64,000 bases of DNA from Pseudomonas synxantha (GCF_900105675.1 NZ_LT629786.1:5208001-5272000); one strand, 5' to 3'; numbered from the stretch's first letter, positions 37,777 to 47,629 are shown. Numbers and translations are program-made. Notes: generated by a model from the sequence alone, not told the origin.

Positions 37777-39216
37777 TCAATTCCCCTTGTGCTGGATGTG
37801 GTCGTGGTCGTTATCGCTGCCATCGTCGGCGGCGGACAACGGCCGCGCCGGGGTGCGTTTCTGGCCAGGGCCACCGTGGGTGGGTTCGCTGCCTTCGTGA
37901 GTCTGAGGCCCTTTGCGCACCAGGCGCATCATGTAGCCCAGGCCGGCACCGAACAGCGCGAAGTACACCACCACGAACAACACCAGGGTGATGGTCATTT
38001 GCGCCAGACTATGCCCGGACGAGGCATCCGCCGTGCGCATCAACCCATAGACCACCCATGGTTGGCGCCCGATTTCAGTGGTGAACCAACCGGCGAGAAT
38101 CGCGATCAACCCGGACGGGCCCATCCACAACGCCAGGTACAGGAACGGCTTGGACGTATACATCTTGTCGCCCCGGCGCAGCCAGAGGCTGAACAAACCG
38201 GTGAAGATCATCAAAAAGCCCAGGCCGACCATGACCCGGAATGACCAGAACACGACCGTCGAGTTCGGACGGTCCTCAGGCGGGAACTCCTTGAGCGCCG
38301 GCACCTGCTTGTCCAGGGAGTGGGTCAGGATCAGGCTGCCGAGGTAGGGAATCTCGACCGCGTATTTGGTTTTCTCGGCTTTCATGTCCGGCCAGCCGAA
38401 CAGGATCAGTGGTGTCGGCTCGTTGCCGATGTTTTCCCAATGGCCTTCAATCGCGGCGATTTTTGCCGGTTGATGCTTGAGGGTATTGAGACCATGGAAG
38501 TCGCCGATCACCGCCTGGATCGGCGCGACGATCAAGGCCATCCACATGGCCATCGACAGCATTTTGCGGACCGCCGGGTTGTCCTTGCCGCGCAGCAGAT
38601 GCCAGGCCGCCGAGGAGCCGACGAAGAACGCCGTAGCCACAAAGGCCGCCGTGGCCATGTGCATCAGGCGATAGGGGAATGAAGGGTTGAAGATCACCGC
38701 CAGCCAATCGGTGGGAATCACGCGGCCATCGATGATTTCAAAGCCCTGGGGCGTCTGCATCCAGCTGTTGGATGCCAGAATCCAGAACGTGGAAATCAAC
38801 GTACCGACCGCCACCATTACCGTGGAGAAAAAGTGCAGCTTGCGCCCCACCTTGTTCCAGCCGAACAGCATCACACCGAGGAAACCGGCCTCAAGGAAGA
38901 AGGCCGTCAACACTTCATATGTCAGCAACGGCCCGGTAATGCTGCCGGCGAAGTCCGAGAAGCGGCTCCAGTTGGTGCCGAACTGATAGGCCATGACCAG
39001 GCCCGAGACCACCCCCATGCCGAAGTTGACCGCGAAGATCTTCGACCAGAAATGGTAGAGGTCACGGTAGGTGTCGTTATGGGTCTTGAGCCACAAGCCT
39101 TCCAGCACCGCAAGGTAACTGGCCAGGCCAATGGTGATCGCCGGGAACAGGATGTGGAATGAGATGGTGAACGCGAATTGAATTCGGGCGAGATCTAGCG
39201 CCTCCAAACCGAACAT
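37777..39216 (-). CDS. cioA: Cyanide-insensitive terminal oxidase subunit I
   Basis: 479 residues from the ATG at 39216 (MFGLEALDLARIQFAFTISFHILFPAITIG). Haem ligands are visible: His21 (b595 type), His in FPYRLMHMATAAF (about 186) and the GRQPW block (about 390). The quinol-binding Q loop is short (around LDKQVPALKEFPPEDRPN), the feature that distinguishes CIO-type from E. coli-type CydA. Nine TM segments; His/Asp-rich tail HDHIQHKGN. CioAB oxidises ubiquinol, resists cyanide, and supports respiration at low oxygen or under cyanogenesis. The upstream ANR box suggests oxygen control. Confidence 0.95.
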   Translation of the reverse strand: MFGLEALDLARIQFAFTISFHILFPAITIGLASYLAVLEGLWLKTHNDTYRDLYHFWSKIFAVNFGMGVVSGLVMAYQFGTNWSRFSDFAGSITGPLLTYEVLTAFFLEAGFLGVMLFGWNKVGRKLHFFSTVMVAVGTLISTFWILASNSWMQTPQGFEIIDGRVIPTDWLAVIFNPSFPYRLMHMATAAFVATAFFVGSSAAWHLLRGKDNPAVRKMLSMAMWMALIVAPIQAVIGDFHGLNTLKHQPAKIAAIEGHWENIGNEPTPLILFGWPDMKAEKTKYAVEIPYLGSLILTHSLDKQVPALKEFPPEDRPNSTVVFWSFRVMVGLGFLMIFTGLFSLWLRRGDKMYTSKPFLYLALWMGPSGLIAILAGWFTTEIGRQPWVVYGLMRTADASSGHSLAQMTITLVLFVVVYFALFGAGLGYMMRLVRKGPQTHEGSEPTHGGPGQKRTPARPLSAADDGSDNDHDHIQHKGN

Positions 39217-39373
39217 AAGTCTTCCTCTGTCAGGTAATACCGGCTGCTGGCTGGGAGCCTGCAACCACTGCCCCCACGGATATGGAGTGCGGCGAATTTC
39301 AATTCGTTTCTTTTTTTACCCATCTCGCAGGGAATCTGGTCTTGCGACCGCCAGAACAATCCCGGGGCAGGTT

Positions 39374-39387
39374 TTGATCTGGATCAA
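39374..39387. promoter_or_regulatory. Perfect ANR/FNR box
   Basis: TTGAT-CTGG-ATCAA, an exact match to the FNR/ANR consensus TTGAT-N4-ATCAA. It is in the 317-nt divergent gap, 157 nt upstream of cioA and 146 nt upstream of the MFS gene. ANR is the oxygen-sensing [4Fe-4S] regulator of pseudomonads and is known to affect cioAB in P. aeruginosa; repression or activation cannot be read from the position alone. Confidence 0.85.
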
Positions 39388-39533
39388 GCATTGCTCAAAA
39401 GAGTAGTCTCATTTTCGCGATCAGACTGTGTGGTCTTTTGCCGCGTGACAGCTTGCCTCAGTCCTGTTCTCGCAACTATTTGTTACAGCTTGGTGCTAAT
39501 CTCGCCATTCCCACAACCTGACCTGAGTTCCCG

Positions 39534-40784
39534 ATGCCCAGTGAACCCGCGTTATTGTTACGTCACCACCGCCCTTTCATCGCGTTCTGGCTGGCGCGCA
39601 TCTTTACTGCCAGCGGCTTCCAGATGCTCACCGTGGCTATCGGCTGGAACCTCTACCAACTGACCGGCAATGTGCTGGACCTGGGCTTGGTGGGTCTGGT
39701 GGAATTCGTACCGCGTGTGCTGTTCATGCTGCACACCGGGCATGTGGCTGATCGCTATGAGCGACGCAAAGTCGCCGCTATCTGCCAGACCCTGCAGGCG
39801 CTGATTGCCTTGTCCCTGGCCATCGGCGGCCTGACCGGCAACGTGACCCGCGAGATGATCTTTATTCTCGCGTTCCTGCTCGGCGCGGCGCGTTCGTTTG
39901 AAATGCCCACCACCCAGGCTCTGCTGCCAAGTATCGTGCCGAGCGCCCTGTTCCCGCGGGCCGTGGCCTCCTCGCAATCGGCCCAGCAATTGGCGACCAT
40001 CGTCGCCCCGGCCCTTGGCGGTTTGCTCTATGCGTTTGGCAGTGTGTGGGTGTACGGCCCGACCGTGGCGCTGTACCTGATCGCCTGCGTGCTGACCCTG
40101 AACCTGCCCGCCCGCCAGACCCCGCTGAACAAAGGCAAGGCCACCCTGGATTCGTTGCTGGCCGGCATTCGCTTTATCCGCAGCCGCCCGGACATCCTCG
40201 GCGCTATCTCCCTCGACTTGTTCGCCGTGCTGCTGGGTGGCGCCACCGCGCTGTTGCCGGTGTTCGCCAAGGACATCTTGTTGACCGGCGCCTGGGGCCT
40301 GGGCCTGCTGCGTTCGGCACCGGCGGTGGGGGCGTTGTTGATGTCGTTGTGGTTGGCGCGGTTCTCGGTGGATCGCCAGGTCGGCCGCGTGATGTTTACC
40401 GCCGTCGGCGTATTTGGCGTGGCAACCATCGCCTTCGGTCTGTCGACCTCGTTCTGGTTCTCCCTGGCAGTGTTGGTGGTACTCGGCGCGGCGGACATGA
40501 TCAGCATGGTGATCCGCGCGTCGTTCGTGCAGCTGGAAACGCCGGATGAAATGCGCGGGCGGGTCAGTGCGGTCAATGGCCTGTTTATCGGCGCATCAAA
40601 TCAGTTGGGCGAATTCGAATCCGGGATTACTGCTCATTGGTTCGGCACTGTGCCGGCGGTGGTCATGGGTGGTATCGGCACGCTGGTGGTGACTGGGGTG
40701 TGGATCAAGCTGTTTCCGACATTGGCTAATCGGGACCGTATGCATGTGCCGGTGGAAGAGCCCATTCAAAAAGCTACCGCATAG
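39534..40784 (+). CDS. MFS exporter, EntS/MFS_3-like
   Basis: 416 residues with about 12 TM helices. N-terminal RHHRPFIAFWLARIFTASGFQMLTVAIGWNLYQLTG is typical of the MFS_3 (EntS-like) group. The loop HVADRYERRKV is the conserved MFS G-x-x-x-D-R-x-x-R-R element, and LETPDEMRGRVSAVNGLFIGASNQLGEFESG is a second family block. EntS exports enterobactin; here no siderophore synthesis genes adjoin, so substrate is unknown. It diverges from cioAB and shares the intergenic ANR box. A compact REP palindrome follows the stop. Confidence 0.85.
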   Translation: MPSEPALLLRHHRPFIAFWLARIFTASGFQMLTVAIGWNLYQLTGNVLDLGLVGLVEFVPRVLFMLHTGHVADRYERRKVAAICQTLQALIALSLAIGGLTGNVTREMIFILAFLLGAARSFEMPTTQALLPSIVPSALFPRAVASSQSAQQLATIVAPALGGLLYAFGSVWVYGPTVALYLIACVLTLNLPARQTPLNKGKATLDSLLAGIRFIRSRPDILGAISLDLFAVLLGGATALLPVFAKDILLTGAWGLGLLRSAPAVGALLMSLWLARFSVDRQVGRVMFTAVGVFGVATIAFGLSTSFWFSLAVLVVLGAADMISMVIRASFVQLETPDEMRGRVSAVNGLFIGASNQLGEFESGITAHWFGTVPAVVMGGIGTLVVTGVWIKLFPTLANRDRMHVPVEEPIQKATA

Positions 40785-40787
40785 CTA

Positions 40788-40817
40788 ATGTGGGAGGGGG
40801 CAAGCCCCCTCCCACAT
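40788..40817. repeat. Compact perfect REP palindrome
   Basis: ATGTGGGAGGGGGC-AA-GCCCCCTCCCACAT, a perfect 14-bp inverted repeat between two convergent transcription units (MFS gene and the molybdenum hydroxylase operon). Confidence 0.9.
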
Positions 40818-40834
40818 GGGTGATGAGGTGTTTT

Positions 40835-43018
40835 TTAAAGCACCTTGTCCAGGGTGATCGGAAACTCCCGTACTCGCTTGCCGGTGGCGTGGTAAATCGC
40901 ATTCGCCACCGCCGCCGCCACCCCGACGATCCCGATCTCTCCCACCCCCTTGGACCCCAGGGCATTGACGATCTCGTCGTGCTCTTCGACAAACACCACG
41001 TCAATCTCGCCGATATCGGCATTCACCGGGATGTGATACTCGGCCAGGCTGTGGTTCATGTAGCGCCCCAGTTGGTGATCGACCTGGGTCTCTTCATGCA
41101 GGGCCATGCCGATGCCCCATACCACGCCGCCGAGTATCTGGCTGCGGGCCATCTTCGGGTTGACCACGCGCCCGGCGGCAATCGCGCTGACGACACGGCT
41201 GACCTTGATAGTGCCCAGGTCCTCATCCACCCGCACCTCGACGAATACCGCAGAGTGGGTGGCGGTGGCATAACCCTCGCGCTTCTTGTCGGGCTCACTG
41301 TCGACCTGCACCTCCAGGACGTCCTCACCACTGTCCTTGACGAGCTGGGCCAACGCTACACTCACGTCACCGGCATGCAGCTTGCCGTCCTCGAACCTTA
41401 CGGATTCGGCATCCTTGAACACCGGATAAGTCTGCCGGGCGATTTTCAGCAATTTGGCGTTCAGTGCTTCGCACGCTTGCTGCACAGCGGTGCCGACGGA
41501 GGACACGGTAAACGAACCGCCCTGCAGCGGCGCCGTGGGTAGGGAGGAATCACCCAACAGGAAATTGATATCGGCCAGCGCCACGCCACTGGCCTGTGCC
41601 GCGATCTGGGTCATCACTGTGTAGGTGCCCGTGCCAATATCCGTGGTAGCGCTGCTGACCGTGAGCTTGCCATCGGCGTCGATGCGCGCCTTGGCGCTGG
41701 CCTTCATCTGCATGGCTTCCCACACGCCGCCGGCCATGCCCCAGCCGATCAACTGGCGGCCGTCGCGCATGCTACGCGGTTCCGGGTTGCGCTGGCTCCA
41801 GCCGAAGCGATCGGCGCCCTCGCTGTAACACTCGCGCAGAGCCTTGCTTGACCAGGGCTTGTCTTCGTTCTGGTTGCGCTCGGCGTAGTTGATCAGGCGC
41901 AGTTGCACCGGATCGATAGCCAGGGCGCAGGCCAGTTCATCCATGGCGCATTCCAGGCCGATCACGCCCAAGGCGGCGCCGGGTGCGCGCATGTCCAAGG
42001 GCGTGAACACATCCAGCGGTGCCAACTTGTAGGTCAGTTGCACGTTGTCGCAGTGATAGAGCATGCCGCTCCACTCCACTACGTGCTCGCTGAAATCCTC
42101 GAAGCGCGACGTCTGGCCAATTGCGGTATGGCCCAGAGCCAGCAATCGGCCGTTGGCAGCGGCACCCATTTGCAAACGCTGCAAGGTGCGCGGGCGATAA
42201 CCGAAAGTGAACATTTGCTGGCGGGTCAGGGTGACGCGCACTGAACGCTTGAGCGCCAGGGATGCCATGACGGCCAGTGGCAATTGGTATTGCGGGCGCA
42301 GGCCTGAACCAAAGGCGCCGCCGACGAACGCAGCGAAAATGCGCACCTGGGTTTTATCCAGGCCAAAGACTTTTTGCACATAGGCCTGGCAGTTCTGCGG
42401 GCCCTGGGTCTTGTCGTGGATATGCAAAGTGCCGTCCGGCTGATACAGCACAGTGCTGGCGTGGGGCTCCATCGGGTTGTGGTGCTCGATGGGGGTGCTG
42501 TAATGCAAATCGAGGCTGACCGCGGCGCCCGCCCATTCGGCCTGGAAGTTGCCGCGTGGCTTGGGCGGCGTCTGTGGCGAAGGGTGGGCCTGCTCCTGTT
42601 GGGTGAGCAAATCCGTCTCGAAGCTATCGCGTTCGTATTCGATCTGCACCAGTGAGCCGGCATGCCGCGCCAGCTCCAGGTTATCGGCGATCACCAGGGC
42701 CAGGGGTTGGCCGCTGTAGAGCACACGATCGTTGTAGAGCGGGCGAAACGGCGAGCCATCAGCGGCATCGGCGTCGGCGAAGGCATCGTCGTAGCTGGCG
42801 ATCTTCGGTCGATTGAGGTGATGGATCACCGCCACCACGCCCGGCAACGCCAGGGCCTTGGCAGTATCAATGCTGACGACCCGGCCCTTGGCGATCGTGC
42901 TGGAGACTACGCTGCCATGCAGCAGGCCATCTTCAGGAAACTCACCGGCATAACGCGCTTGTCCGGTGACTTTAAGCAGGCCGTCGACACGGTCCAGGGG
43001 TTTACCGATGGCACTCAT
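40835..43018 (-). CDS. Molybdopterin-binding subunit, xanthine dehydrogenase/aldehyde oxidase family (PaoC-like)
   Basis: 727 residues. N-terminal fold GKPLDRVDGLLKVTGQARYAGEF, cofactor-binding GGAFGSGLRPQ (about 240), DIGTGTYTVMTQIAA (about 463) and the catalytic base Glu694 in GVGEIG. It hydroxylates aldehydes or heterocycles at the Mo centre. The length and small-subunit neighbours match PaoABC/YagTSR of E. coli rather than purine dehydrogenase. The three genes overlap by 4 nt each and form one operon. No XdhC/PaoD-type chaperone is in the window and the substrate is unknown. Confidence 0.88.
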   Translation of the reverse strand: MSAIGKPLDRVDGLLKVTGQARYAGEFPEDGLLHGSVVSSTIAKGRVVSIDTAKALALPGVVAVIHHLNRPKIASYDDAFADADAADGSPFRPLYNDRVLYSGQPLALVIADNLELARHAGSLVQIEYERDSFETDLLTQQEQAHPSPQTPPKPRGNFQAEWAGAAVSLDLHYSTPIEHHNPMEPHASTVLYQPDGTLHIHDKTQGPQNCQAYVQKVFGLDKTQVRIFAAFVGGAFGSGLRPQYQLPLAVMASLALKRSVRVTLTRQQMFTFGYRPRTLQRLQMGAAANGRLLALGHTAIGQTSRFEDFSEHVVEWSGMLYHCDNVQLTYKLAPLDVFTPLDMRAPGAALGVIGLECAMDELACALAIDPVQLRLINYAERNQNEDKPWSSKALRECYSEGADRFGWSQRNPEPRSMRDGRQLIGWGMAGGVWEAMQMKASAKARIDADGKLTVSSATTDIGTGTYTVMTQIAAQASGVALADINFLLGDSSLPTAPLQGGSFTVSSVGTAVQQACEALNAKLLKIARQTYPVFKDAESVRFEDGKLHAGDVSVALAQLVKDSGEDVLEVQVDSEPDKKREGYATATHSAVFVEVRVDEDLGTIKVSRVVSAIAAGRVVNPKMARSQILGGVVWGIGMALHEETQVDHQLGRYMNHSLAEYHIPVNADIGEIDVVFVEEHDEIVNALGSKGVGEIGIVGVAAAVANAIYHATGKRVREFPITLDKVL

Positions 43019-44004
43019 GGCTGTTCTCCTGCGACCGCTGCATCGCTCAGGGCACGAATGATTGCGCGACGCGCCAGCTTGATCTTGAAGCCGTTGTGTT
43101 CCAGCGCCTCGGCATCTTGCAATAGGGCGTCGGCGGCGTTGCTGAAGGTTTCGCGGCTGACGACCTGGCCGATCAATGAAGCTTCTACCGCACGGTCACG
43201 CCAGGGTTTGTGCGCCACGCCGCCCAGCGCCAGGCGCGCATCGATGATCGTCTCGCCATCAAGCTCAAGGGCTGCGGCGACGGACACCAAGGCAAAGGCG
43301 TAGGACGCCCGGTCGCGGATTTTCAGGTAATGGCTGTGCCGGGCCAGATGGTCGGCGGGCAACTCGATGGCGGTGATCAATTCGTCGTCGGCCAACTGGT
43401 TATCGCGCTGCGGCGCATCACCGGGCAGGCGGTGGAAGTCGGCAAACTCGATGACTCGCGCACCGCCGCGCCCCTCGACATGTACCCGCGCCTCCAGCGC
43501 CGCCAGCGCCACGCACATGTCCGAAGGATGGGTGGCCACGCAGTGCTCGCTGGCGCCGAGGATCGCATGGATGCGATTCAAACCGCTGCGTGCCGGGCAG
43601 CCGCTGCCGGGCTCGCGCTTGTTGCACGGCACCGTCGCGTCATAGAAGTAGTAGCAACGGGTGCGCTGCAACAGGTTGCCGCCGGTACTGGCCATGTTGC
43701 GCAGCTGCGGCGAAGCTCCGGCCAGGATCGCCTGGGACAGCAACGGGTAGCGCTGTTCGATCAGCGGATGCCAGGCCAGGTCGGCATTGCTCACCAGCGC
43801 GCCGATACGCACACCGCCCTCGGCAGTTTCTTCAATCCCATGCAGTGGCAGGCCAGTGATATCGATCAGGTGCTCGGGGCGGCTGATGTTTTCTTTCATC
43901 AAGTCCAACAGGTTGGTGCCGCCGGCAATGAAGCGCGATACCGCACTGCTCAACTGCACGGCTTCGTGCACATCTGCAGGTTTGCTGTACTGGAAAGGGT
44001 TCAT
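43015..44004 (-). CDS. FAD-binding subunit with extra cysteine cluster (PaoB-like)
   Basis: 329 residues starting MNPFQYSKPADVHEAVQL. FAD-binding motifs FIAGGTNLLDLMKENISRPEHLIDI (about 25-50) and GASPQLRNMASTGGNLLQRTRC (about 100-120). The insertion RCYYFYDATVPCNKREPGSGCPARSGLNRIHAILG carries three cysteines after RTRC, the pattern that binds a [4Fe-4S] cluster in PaoB. Middle subunit of the electron chain between Mo centre and [2Fe-2S] subunit. 4-nt overlaps with both neighbours show translational coupling. Confidence 0.9.
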   Translation of the reverse strand: MNPFQYSKPADVHEAVQLSSAVSRFIAGGTNLLDLMKENISRPEHLIDITGLPLHGIEETAEGGVRIGALVSNADLAWHPLIEQRYPLLSQAILAGASPQLRNMASTGGNLLQRTRCYYFYDATVPCNKREPGSGCPARSGLNRIHAILGASEHCVATHPSDMCVALAALEARVHVEGRGGARVIEFADFHRLPGDAPQRDNQLADDELITAIELPADHLARHSHYLKIRDRASYAFALVSVAAALELDGETIIDARLALGGVAHKPWRDRAVEASLIGQVVSRETFSNAADALLQDAEALEHNGFKIKLARRAIIRALSDAAVAGEQP

Positions 44005-44525
44005 TGCTCACCTCCCGTGGTGCGGCACGCTGGCAGCGCCTCTTCGATGGCATCACGGATATTGGTGTAGGCGCCGCAACGGCACAGGTTGCCGCTCATC
44101 AGCTCCTGGATCTGGGCACTGTCGTGTGCGCGGCCTTCATTGGCCAGGCCCACGGCGGAACAGATCTGGCCGGGGGTGCAATAGCCGCACTGGAAGGCAT
44201 CGTGCTTGATAAAGGCTTGCTGCATGGGGTGCAGCTGGTCGCCTTCGGCCAAGCCTTCGATGGTGGTCAGCTCGGCGCCATCGCACATCACGGCGAGGGT
44301 CAGGCAGGCGTTCACGCGCTTGCCATCACGCAATACCGTGCAGGCGCCACATTGGCCGTGGTCGCAGCCCTTTTTGCTGCCGACCAGGTCCAGTTGTTCG
44401 CGCAACAGGTCCAGCAAGGTGGTCCAGGGCAGCACGTCCAATTGGCGATCCTGGCCATTGAGGGTCAATCGAATCGAGTGGGCGACGAACGGTTGGGCCG
44501 CCGCGCCATTAGGGGTCGCGCTCAT
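44001..44525 (-). CDS. [2Fe-2S] subunit of the molybdenum hydroxylase (PaoA-like)
   Basis: 174 residues from the ATG at 44525, chosen for GAGGTG 8 nt upstream (another ATG at 44537 has no such site). Plant-ferredoxin cluster GCDHGQCGACTVLRDGKRVNAC (Cys about 58, 63, 66, 78) and the second cluster FQCGYCTPGQI...GNLCRCGAY. Unlike E. coli PaoA no twin-arginine signal is visible at its start (MSATPNGAAAQPFVAHSIRL), so the complex is expected to be cytoplasmic. First gene of the operon. Confidence 0.9.
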   Translation of the reverse strand: MSATPNGAAAQPFVAHSIRLTLNGQDRQLDVLPWTTLLDLLREQLDLVGSKKGCDHGQCGACTVLRDGKRVNACLTLAVMCDGAELTTIEGLAEGDQLHPMQQAFIKHDAFQCGYCTPGQICSAVGLANEGRAHDSAQIQELMSGNLCRCGAYTNIRDAIEEALPACRTTGGEQ

Positions 44526-44622
44526 AAAACACCTCACGGGTTGGTGTACATCCGCGGCGTTCAGGAAAGTCGCCGTCTTAGGGGTACGACTTCCCGGGGT
44601 TTTGAGCGTTCAAGATGATTGA

Positions 44623-45069
44623 TCAGCGGATATTGAGCTGGGCTTTCAAGGTGTTTTGCGGCGGGTTGATCGAGGTGTTGGTGAACTCGAACCAGCCCTG
44701 GGCCTGCACGTTCAGGTCGAATACATAGATGTAGCCCATCAACGTGCCCACGCCGTTGCACGCCTCACTGATGTTGCCGACCTGGCATACCGCCGTGCGT
44801 TGCCCGTTCAACTCTGCGCCGTTGAAGCGCCCTATCGGGCTGTTGCCCAGGCCGACTTCCATCACCGAGACCTTGGTGGGCCCGCGGTGCTCGCACATCT
44901 GGGTGGTGTTGACCCGTTCCGGGATCGCTTCGCTGCACTTGGCCGATTCCACCTTGAACACCCGCACCTCGCTCAAGGCCGGTGCAGCCGCGCCCCACGC
45001 CGGTGCTGCACCCAGCCACAGGCTGATACTGGCGATCAGAGCTAGACTCCACGCGTTGGCTTTTTTCAT
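44623..45069 (-). CDS. Small secreted protein of unknown function
   Basis: 148 residues from the ATG at 45069 (MKKANAWSLALIASISLWLGAAPAWGA), which gives a clear signal peptide cut near AWG-AA. Mature domain: LSEVRVFKVESAKCSEAIPERVNTTQMCEHRG, VGLGNSPIGRFNGAEL and GYIYVFDLNVQAQGWFEFTNTSINPP; four cysteines probably in two disulphides. The shape faintly recalls YolA/DUF4879-type secreted proteins, but that is a weak resemblance. It is divergent from the purine permease and not linked to the hydroxylase operon by spacing. Confidence 0.7.
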   Translation of the reverse strand: MKKANAWSLALIASISLWLGAAPAWGAAAPALSEVRVFKVESAKCSEAIPERVNTTQMCEHRGPTKVSVMEVGLGNSPIGRFNGAELNGQRTAVCQVGNISEACNGVGTLMGYIYVFDLNVQAQGWFEFTNTSINPPQNTLKAQLNIR

Positions 45070-45204
45070 GCTGGCAATGACCCGGTATTGAACGTCGGCG
45101 CAGTATGCCTCAAGGCCATGCGCCACACAGCCTCGGCTGCTGGTATGATGCGCCGCTTTTTCCGATCCTCTCTGAAACCACAGGCGCTTGGCGCAGTTTG
45201 TGCT

Positions 45205-45244
45205 TTGACTTAGAGGTCAACAAATAACGACGCAAGATAGCGTC
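45205..45244 (+). promoter_or_regulatory. Inverted repeats in the purine-permease leader
   Basis: TTGAC-TTAGAG-GTCAA (45205-45220) is followed by the hairpin GACGC-AAGATA-GCGTC (45229-45244), just before the ribosome site GGGAG (45248-45252). The second hairpin ends 4 nt from the ribosome site and could modulate initiation. No known riboswitch class matched. Confidence 0.3.
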
Positions 45245-45257
45245 ACAGGGAGCCGGC

Positions 45258-46553
45258 ATGCTGGAAAAGCTGTTTCAACTCAAAGCACACAACACCAATG
45301 TGCGCACCGAGATTCTCGCGGGTATCACTACGTTCCTGGCCATGGCCTACATCCTGTTCGTGAACCCGAGCATCCTCGGCGAGACCGGCATGGACAAGGG
45401 CGCGGTGTTTGTCGCCACCTGCCTGGCCGCCGCCATCGGCTCCACCGTGATGGGCCTGATCGCCAACTACCCGATTGCCCTCGCACCGGGCATGGGCCTC
45501 AACGCCTTCTTTACCTACACCGTAGTCCTGCACATGGGCCATACCTGGCAGGTGGCGTTGGGTGCGGTATTCATTTCGGCGGTGCTGTTCTTCCTGCTGT
45601 CGATCTTCCGTATCCGCGAGTGGATCATCAACAGCATCCCCCTGCCCCTGCGTTCGGCAATTGCCGCCGGTATTGGCCTGTTCCTGGCGCTGATCGCCCT
45701 GCACAACGCCGGTATCGTAGTCGCCAACCCGGCCACCCTGGTGGGCCTGGGCGACCTGAAGCAACCCGCGCCGATCCTCGCCACCCTCGGTTTCGTGCTG
45801 ATCGTCGCGCTGGAAGCCCTTGCGGTACGTGGCGCCGTGTTGATCGGCATCCTGGCGGTGACGATTGTCTCGATCCTGTTGGGCGTCACCCCGTTCGGCG
45901 GCGTAACTTCGATGCCACCGTCCCTGGCCCCGACCTTCCTGCAGCTGGATATCAAGGGCGCCCTGGATATCGGCCTGGTCAGCGTGATCTTCGCCTTCCT
46001 GTTCGTCGACCTGTTCGATAACTCCGGCACCCTTATCGGCGTCGCCAAGCGGGCCGGCCTGATGGGCAAGGACGGCCATATGCCGAAAATGGGCCGTGCG
46101 CTGATCGCCGACAGCACCGCCGCCATGGCCGGCTCCTTGCTCGGCACCTCGACCACCACCAGCTATATCGAATCCGCTGCGGGCGTGAGCGCTGGTGGTC
46201 GCACCGGCTTGACCGCCATCGTGGTTGCGATCCTGTTCCTGCTGGCGCTGTTCTTCTCACCTCTGGCGGCCAGCGTACCGGCCTTCGCCACCGCGCCAGC
46301 GCTGCTGTTCGTTGCAGTATTGATGACCTCTGGCCTGGCCGAAATCGACTGGGATGACATTACTGTTGCAGCGCCGGTGGTGATCACAGCCCTGGCGATG
46401 CCCTTCACTTACTCCATCGCCAACGGCATCGCCTTCGGTTTCATCGCCTGGACCGCCATCAAGCTGCTTTCGGGCCGCTACCGTGAGCTGAATCCGGCAC
46501 TGGTGATCCTGTCGATTCTGTTTGTGATCAAGCTGGGCTGGTTCAACGCATGA
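45258..46553 (+). CDS. NCS2 family adenine/guanine/hypoxanthine permease
   Basis: 431 residues, about 12-14 membrane segments. Starts [44 protein letters not shown], the AzgA (NAT subfamily) signature. Other blocks: [48 protein letters not shown] and [26 protein letters not shown], which contain the family's substrate-site residues (Asp-Asn, Thr-Thr/Ser, Glu). Proton-coupled purine uptake in the inner membrane. Its stop overlaps the trmA start by 4 nt, suggesting coupled translation. Confidence 0.92.
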   Translation: MLEKLFQLKAHNTNVRTEILAGITTFLAMAYILFVNPSILGETGMDKGAVFVATCLAAAIGSTVMGLIANYPIALAPGMGLNAFFTYTVVLHMGHTWQVALGAVFISAVLFFLLSIFRIREWIINSIPLPLRSAIAAGIGLFLALIALHNAGIVVANPATLVGLGDLKQPAPILATLGFVLIVALEALAVRGAVLIGILAVTIVSILLGVTPFGGVTSMPPSLAPTFLQLDIKGALDIGLVSVIFAFLFVDLFDNSGTLIGVAKRAGLMGKDGHMPKMGRALIADSTAAMAGSLLGTSTTTSYIESAAGVSAGGRTGLTAIVVAILFLLALFFSPLAASVPAFATAPALLFVAVLMTSGLAEIDWDDITVAAPVVITALAMPFTYSIANGIAFGFIAWTAIKLLSGRYRELNPALVILSILFVIKLGWFNA

Positions 46554-47629
46554 TTTTTGACGCCGCAACCTACACCGTTCAACTGCAAGACAAGGTCACG
46601 CGCCTGCGTGACCTGCTGGCACCCTTCGACGCGCCGGAGCCTCAGGTTTTCGACTCGCCCTTGCAGAACTTCCGCCTGCGCGCGGAGTTCCGCCTGTGGC
46701 GCGAAGGAGGCGAGCGCCACTACGCGATGTTTTCCCAGGACGACAAGCGCACGCCGATCCTGATCGAAGCGTTTCCTATCGCCAGCCAGCGTATCAACCA
46801 ACTGATGCCGCAACTCAAGGCTGCCTGGCAAGCCAGCGCTGCCCTGAGCCACAAGCTGTTCCAGGTGGAGTTCCTTACCACCCTGGCCGGCGACGCGATG
46901 ATCACCCTGTGTTATCACCGCCCCCTGGACGAACATTGGCACACCGCCGCGAACAAGCTGGCGGCGGAGCTGAACGTGAGCATCATCGGCCGCTCCAAGG
47001 GCAAGCGCGATGTGATCGGCCAGGACTACGTGGTGGAAAAACTCGATGTCGGTGGCCGCACCTTCAGCTACCGCCAACCCGAAGGCGCCTTCACCCAGCC
47101 CAACGGCACGGTGAACCAGAAGATGCTCAACTGGGCCTATGAAGCCCTGGGCGATCGCCCGGACGATCTGCTGGAGCTGTATTGCGGCAACGGCAACTTC
47201 ACCCTGCCGTTGGCCACCCGCGTGCGTAACGTGCTGGCCACCGAGATCAGCAAGACCTCGGTGAATGCAGCCTTGAGCAACCTTGATGAAAACGCGGTAG
47301 GGAATGTCACGCTGGTGCGCCTCTCCGCCGAGGAACTCACCCAAGCCCTGAATGAAGTGCGTCCGTTCCGCCGCCTGCACGGCATCGACCTGAAAAGCTA
47401 TGAGTTCGGTAGCGTCTTCGTCGACCCGCCCCGCGCCGGCATGGACCCGGACACCTGCGAACTGACCCGGCGCTTCGACAACATCCTGTACATCTCATGC
47501 AACCCGGAGACGTTGGCGGCGAACATCGCGCAACTGCACGACACGCACCGGATTACCCAATGTGCGATGTTTGACCAGTTCCCGTGGACGCACCATATGG
47601 AGTCGGGTGTGTTGCTGACCCGCCGATAA
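46550..47629 (+). CDS. trmA: tRNA (uracil-54-C5)-methyltransferase
   Basis: 359 residues, near the E. coli TrmA length of 366. Motifs: [17 protein letters not shown] at the start, SAM-binding [16 protein letters not shown] (about 216), [11 protein letters not shown] (about 286), nucleophile Cys in [12 protein letters not shown] (about 317) and the base Glu in HHMESGV. Makes ribothymidine at position 54 of most tRNAs. Overlaps the permease gene by 4 nt (ATGA), an unusual pairing that may simply share a promoter. A compact REP hairpin follows. Confidence 0.95.
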   Translation: MIFDAATYTVQLQDKVTRLRDLLAPFDAPEPQVFDSPLQNFRLRAEFRLWREGGERHYAMFSQDDKRTPILIEAFPIASQRINQLMPQLKAAWQASAALSHKLFQVEFLTTLAGDAMITLCYHRPLDEHWHTAANKLAAELNVSIIGRSKGKRDVIGQDYVVEKLDVGGRTFSYRQPEGAFTQPNGTVNQKMLNWAYEALGDRPDDLLELYCGNGNFTLPLATRVRNVLATEISKTSVNAALSNLDENAVGNVTLVRLSAEELTQALNEVRPFRRLHGIDLKSYEFGSVFVDPPRAGMDPDTCELTRRFDNILYISCNPETLAANIAQLHDTHRITQCAMFDQFPWTHHMESGVLLTRR

